Of a stretch of 60,654 nucleotides of DNA, positions 30,864-38,510 are shown piece by piece. A model generated the notes under the pieces. The model made no database searches. It had not been told where the DNA came from and worked only from the letters and a program-made list of their open reading frames with translations. The DNA is taken from assembly GCA_019240115.1 (NCBI GenBank), contig JAFAYV010000012.1, positions 1 through 60,654 on the forward strand, given 5' to 3'. The number at the start of each line of letters is the position of its first letter. The first letter of the stretch is position 1. Both the position numbers and the translations under genes were made by a program. The DNA is from Solirubrobacterales bacterium. Its GTDB lineage: Bacteria > Actinomycetota > Thermoleophilia > Solirubrobacterales > Solirubrobacteraceae.

Positions 30864-31639
30864 CCCTCCGCGCCGCCGTCGCCGCGCTTGTCGGGCTCGC
30901 GGCGGGAGTGGCCGCCCCGGTCGTCGCCGCGCGGACCACGCCAGGCGTCGCGGCCTACCGGGTGTCGCTGAGCGGCTCGGAGAGCCTGGCCTGGCAGATC
31001 CGCCTCGCGCCCGACTGCGTGGCCTTCCAGCAGGGCGCCGACGGCTCGGGGACCCAGACCGTGACGCTGGCCACGACGCGTGTCGCGCTCGCCCGCGTCG
31101 CGCTCGCCCGCGCCGCGCTCGCCCGGTCCGCGGTGGGGGCGCGCGCCACGGCGACGCTCGCCCGCGTCGCGCTCGCTCGCTCCGCGGTGGGGGCGCGCGC
31201 CACGGCGACCCTCGCCCTGGCCCACCCGCTGATCGTGCGCGAGAGCTGGGATCGCACCGGCACGCTCGTCGACGACGTCTGCTCGCGCGGCCCGGAGGCG
31301 GCGTCGACCGTCGGGTGCGGCGTGCGCACGGTGACCGATCGCTTCACGCTGACCGCCGGGGCCAGGTCGGAGCTGACGCTGCGCGCGCAGCGCCTGAGCG
31401 CCCCCTACGGCGAGGCTCCGAGCCTGTGCCCCTTCGCCGGGTTCACGCCCTTCCTCGCGGGCCTGCGGGCGCGGTTGCCGGCGCGACCAGCGCTCCGCCA
31501 CCGCGCCTTCCTCGTGCGCTTCCGCTGGACCGCCGGCCCGAGCAGCCTGCTCTGGGAGGACCCCTCGGGCGACGACCGGGGCGTGTCGGGGTCGGTCACC
31601 GATGCGCTGGCGGCGCGGTTCACCCCCGTCCGGGGCTGA
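30860..31639 (+). CDS. Exported protein of unknown function with in-frame repeats
   Basis: About 260 residues. The N-terminus LTLRAAVAALVGLAAGVAAPVVAA looks like a signal peptide, but its only start near the phoU stop is CTG 30860; GTG 30908 would remove most of the signal, so the start is uncertain. The middle contains repeats of RVALA and a duplicated 18-residue block (RSAVGARATATLARVALA). The C-terminal half (RLSAPYGEAPSLCPFAGFTPFLAGL..., FLVRFRWTAGPSSLLWEDPSGDD) has two Cys that may form a disulfide with upstream Cys. No family recognised. Same strand and directly after phoU, so possibly in the pst transcript. Confidence 0.65.
   Translation: MTLRAAVAALVGLAAGVAAPVVAARTTPGVAAYRVSLSGSESLAWQIRLAPDCVAFQQGADGSGTQTVTLATTRVALARVALARAALARSAVGARATATLARVALARSAVGARATATLALAHPLIVRESWDRTGTLVDDVCSRGPEAASTVGCGVRTVTDRFTLTAGARSELTLRAQRLSAPYGEAPSLCPFAGFTPFLAGLRARLPARPALRHRAFLVRFRWTAGPSSLLWEDPSGDDRGVSGSVTDALAARFTPVRG
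31082..31218 (+). repeat. In-frame coding repeats (15-bp and 54-bp)
   Basis: GTCGCGCTCGCCCGC at 31082 and 31097, a variant at 31112 and another at 31166; and a 54-bp unit beginning TCCGCGGTGGGGGCGCGCGC at 31127 and 31181. Both periods are multiples of 3, so length changes leave the frame intact. They encode the RVALAR and RSAVGARATATLA repeats of the exported protein. Confidence 0.9.
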
Positions 31640-32266
31640 TCAGCTGCTCGCGCGCACGACGCGCAGCGCCACGAGCGCGGAGGCGACGACGATCGCCGCG
31701 AGGATGAGCACGACGAGCACGAGCGTGCGCAGGCTCCCGCCGCCGCCCGCGCTCGAGGCCGCCGAGTCGCCGTCGAGGCGGTGGCCGGAGGCGTTCGCGA
31801 GCCGCGTCACCGCCGCCGCCGCGGCGCGGGCGAGGTCGGTCCCGGTCGCGCCGGCGGGCTTGGCCAGCCCGCGCAGCGCCAGGTCGGCGGGGGCCTTGAC
31901 GCCCTGCACCCCATAGCCGGCGGGCATGACCACGAGCAGGGGCTGAGGCCCGCTGAAGCTGATCTCCTGCTCGAGGAACCTCGCGTAGGCCTGGGGCTCG
32001 CCGAACAGGCTCGGCACCGTGCCGAGGTCGGTGGGGGCGCCGATGAGCGCCACCTTCAGCGGGAAGCCGGCGCGCTTGGCGGCCGCGGTCTCGGCGTCGA
32101 GCTTGCCGCCGACGGCCTGCACGACGGTCGGGCCGTAGGGGTAGAAGACGTTCTGGCCGAGCAGCACGTCGCTCGCGGGGTCGCCGTCGGCGATCGCCCC
32201 CGCCGGCAGCGGCAGTCCGGCGAGCAGCACGAGCAGGGCGAGCATGCCGAGGCGGCGACCGATCAC
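31640..32266 (-). CDS. Exported, C-terminally anchored protein (TPM-like)
   Basis: 208 residues. Signal peptide (about 1-24, ending PAGAIA), an extracellular alpha/beta domain (FYPYGPTVVQAVGGKLDAETAAAKRAGFPLKVALIGAPTDLG, LLVVMPAGYGV), a Gly/Ser linker and one C-terminal membrane helix (about 182-202) followed by basic residues. The layout resembles TPM-domain envelope proteins, although the TPM signature is not clear. Tail-to-tail and nearly touching the exported repeat protein; the two-component kinase gene follows in the same direction upstream. Confidence 0.65.
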   Translation of the reverse strand: MIGRRLGMLALLVLLAGLPLPAGAIADGDPASDVLLGQNVFYPYGPTVVQAVGGKLDAETAAAKRAGFPLKVALIGAPTDLGTVPSLFGEPQAYARFLEQEISFSGPQPLLVVMPAGYGVQGVKAPADLALRGLAKPAGATGTDLARAAAAAVTRLANASGHRLDGDSAASSAGGGGSLRTLVLVVLILAAIVVASALVALRVVRASS

Positions 32267-32301
32267 GGCCAGATGATGCCGGGTGGCGTCGGCGTCTGGC
32301 G

Positions 32302-33750
32302 TCAGCCGTACGGCAGCGCCTCGGTCTCGGCGCCGGTGTCGGTGCCGGTGTCGGTGCCGGTGTCGGTGTCGGTGCCGGTGCCGGTGGCGTCGTGCAGGTC
32401 GGCGATCGTCGGCAGGGCGAGCGTGAAGACCGCGCCGCCGTCGGGGGCGGTGTGCACCGATGCGGTGCCGCCGTGCTGCTCGGTCACCTGGCGCACGATC
32501 GCCAGACCGAGCCCGCTGCCGTGGCGCCCCCGCGAGCCGGGGCCGCGGAAGAAGCGATCGAACACGTACGGCTGGTCCTCGAGCGGGATGCCGGGACCGT
32601 GGTCGCGCACCTCGACGCCGCGCTCGTGCACCCGGAGGGTCACGACGCCGCCCGGCGGCGAGTGCCGGCTCGCGTTGTCGAGCAGGTTGTTGATCGCGCG
32701 CGCCAGGCGCTCGGGCACCCCGTCGACGAGCACCGGCGCAAGCTCGGCCGCGAAGACGATCCCCGGCGCGTTGCGCCGGGCGCGGGCGAGCGACTCCTCG
32801 GCGACCCGGTCCAGGCGGACCTCGTCGGGCTCGGGGCCCGGCTGGTCGCCGCGGGCGAGCTCGATGAGGTCGTTGACGAGCGCGCTCAGCTCCTCGGACT
32901 GCTCGACGACGTCGGCGAGCAGCCGACGACGATCCTCGGGATCGAGCTCGGCGCCGTCGAGCAGGACCTCGATGTTCGTGCGCAGGCTCGTCACCGGGGT
33001 GCGCAGCTCGTGCGAGGCGTCGGCGACGAGCTGGCGCTGGGCGCGCGCCGATTCGTCGAGCGCGACGCGCGAGCTCTCGAGGCGGTCGAGCATCGCGTTG
33101 AACCGCCGCGCCAGCTGGCCGACCTCGTCGTCGGCGTGGACGCGCAGCCGCGCGGTCAGGTCCTCTGTCTCCTCGATGTGGCGCGCCGCGCCCGCGACCT
33201 CGCCGAGCGGAGCGAGCACCCGGCGCGAGGCGACCCGGCCGAGGATCGCGGCGAGCGCGATCCCGCCGACGAACAGCAGCAGCAGCACGAGGCGGAGGCT
33301 CGCCAGCACCGCGTCGGTGCCGTTCAGGGGGCGGGCGAGCTCGAGCGCGGCGGTCTGGCCGTCCTCGGTCGTCACCCCGAAGGTCAACATGCGCAGATGG
33401 TCGTCCCCGACGCGCACGTCGGTCAGCTCCGACCCGTTGCCGGTGGCGGCGATGTGCTGGATGTCGGGGGTGATCGGCAGCGGGACGTTGCCCTGCTGGC
33501 GCAAGGGCTCGCCGTCGGCGAGCGCGATCTGCCAGTACGGCGCGGGGCCGCCCGCGCTCCCCGGGATGCCCGGGATCGCGGGGTACACCCGGCCGGTCTG
33601 CTGGACCGCCGTGCGCTGCGCGCGCAGCGAGTCGTCGACCGACCCCCGCAGCTGGTCGCGCACCACCAGGTAGCTGACCACGACCGCGATCAGGACCGCG
33701 ACCGCGACCGAGGAGGCGGCGACGATCGTCAGGCGCTTGCGGAGCGACAC
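32302..33750 (-). CDS. Sensor histidine kinase
   Basis: 482 residues from GTG 33750. Helix 1 about 8-30, extracytoplasmic domain about 31-150, helix 2 about 152-172, HAMP, HisKA with phospho-acceptor His247 (LVADASHELRTPVTSL), ATPase with NLLDNASRHSPPGG, VRDHGPGIP and GSGLGLAIVRQV. It resembles MprB-type kinases of actinobacteria. The start overlaps the regulator gene's end region closely (stop at 33764), so kinase follows regulator in one operon. The C-terminal tail is a Thr-Gly/Thr-Asp repeat made by a hexamer array. Confidence 0.94.
   Translation of the reverse strand: MSLRKRLTIVAASSVAVAVLIAVVVSYLVVRDQLRGSVDDSLRAQRTAVQQTGRVYPAIPGIPGSAGGPAPYWQIALADGEPLRQQGNVPLPITPDIQHIAATGNGSELTDVRVGDDHLRMLTFGVTTEDGQTAALELARPLNGTDAVLASLRLVLLLLFVGGIALAAILGRVASRRVLAPLGEVAGAARHIEETEDLTARLRVHADDEVGQLARRFNAMLDRLESSRVALDESARAQRQLVADASHELRTPVTSLRTNIEVLLDGAELDPEDRRRLLADVVEQSEELSALVNDLIELARGDQPGPEPDEVRLDRVAEESLARARRNAPGIVFAAELAPVLVDGVPERLARAINNLLDNASRHSPPGGVVTLRVHERGVEVRDHGPGIPLEDQPYVFDRFFRGPGSRGRHGSGLGLAIVRQVTEQHGGTASVHTAPDGGAVFTLALPTIADLHDATGTGTDTDTGTDTGTDTGAETEALPYG
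32335..32388 (-). repeat. Hexanucleotide array in the kinase C-terminal tail, 9 units
   Basis: Nine 6-bp units: GGTGTC (four), GGTGCC (four) and GGTGGC (one). Read on the minus strand they give alternating Asp-Thr and Gly-Thr codons, a flexible tail of about 18 residues outside the ATPase domain. Length variation would not shift the frame. Confidence 0.9.
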
Positions 33751-33763
33751 GCGGGGACGGCCA

Positions 33764-34450
33764 TTAGTCGCGCAGGACGTAGCCGACGCCGCGCACGGTG
33801 TGGAGCAGGCGCGGCTCGCCCCCGGCCTCGGTCTTGCGTCGCAGGTAGCCCATGTACACGCCGAGCGCGTTGGACGTGGGCCCGAAGTCATAGCCCCAGA
33901 CGTTCTCGAAGATCGTCGCGCGGGTCAGGACCTGGCGCGGATGTCGCAGGAACAGCTCGAGCAGCAGGAACTCGGTCCGCGACAGCTCGATCAGCCGATT
34001 GCCCCGGCGCACCTCGTGTGCCACCGGATCGAGCACGAGGTCGGCGTACTCCAGCACCTCGCCCTCGCCCGGCCCGTCGCCCGCCCGGCGCAGCAGCGCC
34101 CGCAGGCGCGCCTGCAGCTCGCGCAGCGCGAACGGCTTGACCAGGTAGTCGTCGGCGCCGACGTCCAGCCCCTGCACCCGATCGTCGATCGCGTCGCGCG
34201 CGGTCAGCATCAGCACCGGCGTCCGGTCGCCCGCCTTGCGCATCCGCCGGCACACCTCGAGCCCGTCGAGCCGCGGCATCAGGATGTCGAGGATGACCGC
34301 GTCCGCCGGGTCGGTGGCCAGCGCATCAAGCGCCGCCTCGCCGTCGGCGGCGAGGCTCACCTCGTAGTTGTCGAGCTTCAGCGCGCGCTCGAGCGCGCGC
34401 CGGACGGCGGGCTCGTCGTCGACGACCAGCACTCGTGCCATGACGGTCAT
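33764..34450 (-). CDS. OmpR-type response regulator (MprA-like)
   Basis: 228 residues. Receiver with DDE (11-13), Asp55 ([12 protein letters not shown]), Lys in [10 protein letters not shown]; winged helix with [33 protein letters not shown] and [11 protein letters not shown]. The phrase [25 protein letters not shown] is typical of MprA regulators, which respond to envelope stress. Start ATG 34450 or ATG 34441 (MARVLVV). It heads an operon with the kinase 14 bases downstream. Confidence 0.94.
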   Translation of the reverse strand: MTVMARVLVVDDEPAVRRALERALKLDNYEVSLAADGEAALDALATDPADAVILDILMPRLDGLEVCRRMRKAGDRTPVLMLTARDAIDDRVQGLDVGADDYLVKPFALRELQARLRALLRRAGDGPGEGEVLEYADLVLDPVAHEVRRGNRLIELSRTEFLLLELFLRHPRQVLTRATIFENVWGYDFGPTSNALGVYMGYLRRKTEAGGEPRLLHTVRGVGYVLRD

Positions 34451-34900
34451 GATCGCGCGCACGCGTAACAGTTGGCGAAGAGCGCTGGGCGGCGGGGTCG
34501 CATCGGTGGTGCGCGGCACCCGCCCGCGTTCATCGGAGACGCGGGAGGTGGTCGGGGGCATCAGCGACACAAGGGCGGGGGACCGCGACCACCGATGCGC
34601 TTCGCCGGGTGACCGCGACCACCGATGGCCCCCGCCTGTTGGTGGGCCGAGCCGTGGATGTCCGCGGGCTGCGAGGTGCGAGGTGGAGGTGCGAGGCGCG
34701 AGGTGCGAGGCGGAGGTGCGAGGTGGAGGTGCGAGGTGCGCGCACGCGACAAACATGCATCTCAACCTCGGATTTGGCGCTTGGGCGGCGCTATACGGCG
34801 CGAAGCGGGAAAATCTCAACGGGACGTTCCGGATTTGGCGCTTTCGTGCCTTCTCGGGCGCAGACGCAGGGGCGTCCCCAGGGCGTCTCGGGCCCTCCGG
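34451..34900. other. Repeat-rich non-coding region
   Basis: 450 bases between the regulator start and the ExoIII stop. It contains the 17-mer GACCGCGACCACCGATG twice, 30 bases apart (34581, 34611), the heptamer array (34671-34740), and GGATTTGGCGCTT twice (34770, 34831) each preceded by ATCTCAAC (34759, 34813). The last part (34750-34860) is richer in A/T than the surroundings. No convincing gene on either strand; it may be decayed foreign DNA. Confidence 0.6.
34671..34740. repeat. Degenerate heptamer array
   Basis: About ten units of GCGAGGT/GCGAGGC (7 bp) interspersed with GGAGGT (6 bp), forming 70 bases of purine-biased sequence. Similar in style to the GACTCAC array at 7639-7701 but with another unit. 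Mixed 6- and 7-base units show ongoing slippage. Confidence 0.85.
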
Positions 34901-35671
34901 TCAGTCCGACAGGTCGAAGAACAACGGGGCGTGGTCGGAGGGTTTCTTTCCCTTGCGGTAGTCGCGGTAGATGCCCGCGTCGGTGAGGCGCGCGGCGAGC
35001 CCGGGGGTCATCAGCGCGAGGTCGATGCGCAGGCCGAGGCCCTTGTGGAAGTGGCCGGCGCGGTAGTCCCACCAGGTGTACTGGACGGTCTCGGGGTGGA
35101 CGGCGCGGTAGGCGTCGACGAGCCCCGAGCGCAGCAGGGCCCGCAGACGGCGGCGCTCCTCGTCGGTGACATGGGTGCCGCCGACGAACCCCGCGGGGTC
35201 GTAGACGTCGCGGTCGGCGGGGGCGATGTTCCAGTCGCCGGCAACCACCAGCTCGCGATCGTCCAGCTCGGCGAGGCGGGCCGCCGCGGCGTCGAGGAAG
35301 GCGAGCTTGCGCGGATACTCGGGGCTGTCGAGCGTGCGGCCGTTGGGCACGTAGAGGCTGACGAAGCGGATGCCGGCGGCGGTGGCCTCGCACCAGCGGG
35401 CCTCGTCTGCGACGGGGTCGCCGCGCAGCTGCAACGAGGGGTCGCCCAGCGCCAGCTCGGCGCGGGCGAGGATCGCCACCCCGGCCCACTGGCCGGCCGA
35501 GCGGTGCACCGCCCGATAGCCGGCGTCGGCGAGCTCGGCCTCGGGGAAGCCGTCGAGCGGGCTCTTGGTCTCCTGCAGGCAGAGGACGTCGGGTCGGTGC
35601 TGCTCGAGCAGCTCGCGCACGCGCGGGAGGCGGACCCGCAGCGAGTTGACGTTCCAGGTCACGATGCGCAC
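34901..35671 (-). CDS. xthA: Exodeoxyribonuclease III (AP endonuclease)
   Basis: 256 residues, EEP fold; cleaves DNA at abasic sites and trims 3' blocks in base-excision repair. Motifs: MRIVTWNVNSLRVRL, VLCLQETKS (metal Glu), FVSLYVPNG, VAGDWNIAP, YTWWDYRAGHF, GLRIDLALMT and the final KKPSDHAPLFFDL with catalytic Asp-His. GTG 35671 has a TAGGGT box 9 bases upstream. Divergent from ligD across 36 bases, so the two DNA-repair genes share a very short control region. Confidence 0.95.
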   Translation of the reverse strand: MRIVTWNVNSLRVRLPRVRELLEQHRPDVLCLQETKSPLDGFPEAELADAGYRAVHRSAGQWAGVAILARAELALGDPSLQLRGDPVADEARWCEATAAGIRFVSLYVPNGRTLDSPEYPRKLAFLDAAAARLAELDDRELVVAGDWNIAPADRDVYDPAGFVGGTHVTDEERRRLRALLRSGLVDAYRAVHPETVQYTWWDYRAGHFHKGLGLRIDLALMTPGLAARLTDAGIYRDYRKGKKPSDHAPLFFDLSD

Positions 35672-35680
35672 GTCCGCCGA

Positions 35681-35690
35681 ACCCTAGTCT
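35681..35690. promoter_or_regulatory. Overlapping divergent -10 boxes of xthA and ligD
   Basis: ACCCTAGTCT reads TAGGGT toward xthA (minus, 9 bases before GTG 35671) and TAGTCT toward ligD (plus, 17 bases before ATG 35708). The two hexamers overlap by two bases, so polymerases could not occupy both promoters at once. Inference from sequence. Confidence 0.4.
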
Positions 35691-35707
35691 GTGAGCCGAC
35701 CTCAACG

Positions 35708-38134
35708 ATGCCGCGCGACAAGCTGAAGACCTACCGCGCCAAACGCGACTTCGCGGCGACGCCGGAGCCCGACGGCGCGACCGCCGGCGCGGGCGCCCCC
35801 AGCCGGTTCGTCGTCCAGGAGCACCACGCCACGCGGCTGCACTGGGACCTGCGGCTCGAGCACGAGGGGGCGCTCGCCTCGTGGGCGATCCCGAACGGCA
35901 TCCCGTCGGACCCGGCCGACAACCGCCTCGCGGTCCACACCGAGGATCACCCGCTCGAGTACCTGCACTTCCAGGGCGACATCCCGCCCGGCGAGTACGG
36001 CGCGGGGACGATGCGGATCTGGGACGCGGGCACGTTTGAGACCCACCTGTTCGACGAGCGCAAGGTCGAGGTCACATTCCACGGCGAGCGGCTGACCGGC
36101 CGCTACGGGCTGTTCGGAATCGGGCGCCCGGGCGAGTCCGAGAAGGACTGGATGATCCATCGCATGGACCCGCCGGCGGACCCCGAGCGGGAGCCGATGC
36201 CCGAGCGCCTCGTCCCGATGCTCGCCGACCTCGGCACGCCGAACCAGCTGCCGCCGCGGCCCGAGCGCTGGTCGTTCGAGGTCAAGTGGGACGGGGTGCG
36301 GGCGATCGCCTACTGCAGGCCCGGCCGGCTGCGCCTGGAGAGCCGCAACCTGAACGAGATCACCGACTCCTATCCCGAGGTCCGCGCCATCCTGCGCGAT
36401 CTCGGGATGCGCGAAGCGGTGCTCGACGGCGAGATCGTCGCCTTCGACGACGGCGGGCGGCCGAGCTTCGAGCGCCTGCAGCGCCGGATGCACGTCACCT
36501 CGCCGAGCGCGATCCGCCGCCTGACCCGCTCCGATCCGGTCGTCTACGCGATCTTCGACCTGCTCTACCTCGACGGCCACTCGCTGATGGGGCTGGCCTA
36601 CGAGCGGCGGCGCGAGCGGCTGTCAGAGCTCGGGCTCGCCGGCCCCGCCTGGCGGGTGCCGGCCGCGCATCCGGGGCGCGGCGCCGAGCTGCTTCAAGCG
36701 ACCGAGGCCCAGGGGCTCGAGGGCGTGGTGGCCAAGCGCCTGGACTCCCGCTACGAGCCGGGCCGGCGCACCGGCGCGTGGATCAAGATCAAGCACGTCT
36801 GCCGTCAGGAGCTCGTCATCGCCGGCTGGCTGCCCGGCGAGGGGCGGCGCAGCGATCGGATCGGGGCGCTGCTGATGGGCTACCACGGCGACGATGGCGG
36901 CCTGCGCTACGCCGGGCGCGTCGGCACCGGGTTCACCGAGCGCACTCTCGACGAGCTGCGCGAGCGCCTTGAACCGCTGCGCGGGCAGCGCAGCCCGTAC
37001 GCCAGCGCGCCGAAGCTGCCGCGCAATGCCGTCTTCACCGCGCCCGAGGTCGTCGCCGAGATCGAGTTCCGCGAATGGACGGCGGAGGGCGTGATGCGCG
37101 CGCCGTCGTTCAAGGGCCTGCGCGACGACCGGGTGGGCGCCGAGGTCGTGCGCGAGCCCGCTGCGGTGCAGGCCCGCGACGAGGTCCTGCAGCCGCGTCC
37201 GCCTCGCGACCCCGAGGCGCTGTTCGACGAGGTGCAGCGGTTGCCCGACGGTGCCCTGTCGGTCCTGACCGAGGGCCGATGGCTGAAGCTGACCAACTGG
37301 GAGAAGGTCCTGTTCGGCCAGACCGGGTTCACCAAGGGCGACCTGATCGCCTACTACGCGCGGATCGGCCCTGCGGTGGTGCCCCACCTCCGCGATCGGC
37401 CGCTGACGCTCAAGCGCTATCCCAACGGGGTCGACGCCCCCTACTTCTACGAGAAGCAGTCCCCGTCGCACCGCCCCGAGTGGGTGCAGACCGTCCGCGT
37501 CGGCTCGATCGACTACACGCTCGTCCAGGACCGCCCGACGCTCATCTGGCTGGCCAACCTCGCCGACGTCGAGCTGCACACCTCGCTGTCGTTGGCGGCC
37601 GACGCGCAGGTGCCGACGATGCTCGTCTTCGACCTCGATCCCGGCGCGCCGGCGACGATCGTGCAGTGCTGCGAGGTCGCGCTCGTGCTGAAGGGCATGT
37701 TCGCGGCGCTCGGCCTTGACTCGGTGGCCAAGGCGTCGGGCTCCAAGGGCATGCAGCTTTACGTGCCGCTGAACTCCGGCGCGCGCTACGCCCGGACCAA
37801 GCCGTTCGCCCGCCAGGTCGCCGAGCTGCTCGAGCAGCGGCTCGGAGAGCTCGTCGTCTCGCGGATGACCAAGCAGCTGCGCGAGGGCAAGGTGCTCGTC
37901 GACTGGAGCCAGAACGACGCCCACAAGACGACGGTGTCGGTGTACTCGGTGCGCGCCCGAGCGCGCCCGACCGTCTCGGCCCCGGTCAGCTGGGAGGAGG
38001 TCGAGGCATGCCGCGACGCCCGAGACCCCGAAATGCTGAGTTTCACGACCGACGAGGTGCTCGAGCGGGTCGATCGCGACGGCGACCGGTTCGCGGTCCT
38101 GCTCGAGCTCGAGCAGACGCTGCCGGGGACCTGA
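35708..38134 (+). CDS. ligD: ATP-dependent DNA ligase LigD, PE-LIG-POL
   Basis: 808 residues; end-processing and sealing enzyme of bacterial non-homologous end joining. Phosphoesterase domain first (about 30-155: EHHATRLHWDLRLEHEG, GEYGAGTMRIWD), then ligase (about 160-480: nucleotidyl-lysine Lys193 in EVKWDGVRAIAY, EGVVAKRLDSRYEPGRR, AWIKIK, EFREWTAEGVMRAPSF), then polymerase/primase (about 510-800: LTNWEKVLFGQTGFTKGDLIAYY, VFDLDPG with catalytic Asp pair, SGSKGMQLYVPL). This order is the Pseudomonas type, unlike POL-PE-LIG of Mycobacterium. No ku gene is in the window. Long in-frame sequence upstream of ATG 35708 runs antisense through xthA and is not coding. Confidence 0.96.
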   Translation: MPRDKLKTYRAKRDFAATPEPDGATAGAGAPSRFVVQEHHATRLHWDLRLEHEGALASWAIPNGIPSDPADNRLAVHTEDHPLEYLHFQGDIPPGEYGAGTMRIWDAGTFETHLFDERKVEVTFHGERLTGRYGLFGIGRPGESEKDWMIHRMDPPADPEREPMPERLVPMLADLGTPNQLPPRPERWSFEVKWDGVRAIAYCRPGRLRLESRNLNEITDSYPEVRAILRDLGMREAVLDGEIVAFDDGGRPSFERLQRRMHVTSPSAIRRLTRSDPVVYAIFDLLYLDGHSLMGLAYERRRERLSELGLAGPAWRVPAAHPGRGAELLQATEAQGLEGVVAKRLDSRYEPGRRTGAWIKIKHVCRQELVIAGWLPGEGRRSDRIGALLMGYHGDDGGLRYAGRVGTGFTERTLDELRERLEPLRGQRSPYASAPKLPRNAVFTAPEVVAEIEFREWTAEGVMRAPSFKGLRDDRVGAEVVREPAAVQARDEVLQPRPPRDPEALFDEVQRLPDGALSVLTEGRWLKLTNWEKVLFGQTGFTKGDLIAYYARIGPAVVPHLRDRPLTLKRYPNGVDAPYFYEKQSPSHRPEWVQTVRVGSIDYTLVQDRPTLIWLANLADVELHTSLSLAADAQVPTMLVFDLDPGAPATIVQCCEVALVLKGMFAALGLDSVAKASGSKGMQLYVPLNSGARYARTKPFARQVAELLEQRLGELVVSRMTKQLREGKVLVDWSQNDAHKTTVSVYSVRARARPTVSAPVSWEEVEACRDARDPEMLSFTTDEVLERVDRDGDRFAVLLELEQTLPGT

Positions 38135-38181
38135 AACGGGCTGGCCTTCGCGGCCGGTGCGCCACTAGGATGGGCGCCGCG

Positions 38182-38472
38182 ATGGACCCGATCCAGCTGC
38201 GCAATCGCCTCTTGGTCGCCACCGGCATGTGGAAGGACGCGACGGGGGAGCCGCTCCCCAAGATGCCGCCCGGCGATCCCGGCGAGCAGATCGAGAGCTT
38301 CGAGCTGCGGCTCGTCGATCGCCTGTGGGACAGCGCCACCCCGGAGAACGCCCGCGAGATCGCCGACCGGACCTGGGATCTCGTCCACGATCGCAAGGAC
38401 TCCGACCCGGTCAAGAAGCGGGTCGTCGAGTGCCACGAGGCGCTGGCGCGGATGACGCGCCTCGGCGACTGA
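38182..38472 (+). CDS. Small conserved-looking helical protein, unknown
   Basis: 96 residues (or 100 from ATG 38170). Mostly helical and charged: MDPIQLRNRLLVATGMW, FELRLVDRLWDSATPENAREIADRTWDLVHDRKD, VVECHEALARMTRLGD. No domain recognised. A TAGGAT box (38166-38171) lies 10 bases before ATG 38182, fitting a leaderless start there and arguing against ATG 38170, which overlaps the box. Codon use matches neighbours. It sits 47 bases after ligD on the same strand. Confidence 0.7.
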   Translation: MDPIQLRNRLLVATGMWKDATGEPLPKMPPGDPGEQIESFELRLVDRLWDSATPENAREIADRTWDLVHDRKDSDPVKKRVVECHEALARMTRLGD

Positions 38473-38510
38473 ACCGCGGGGGGCCGGCCGGTCCGTCGGG
38501 ACGCGGCGGC

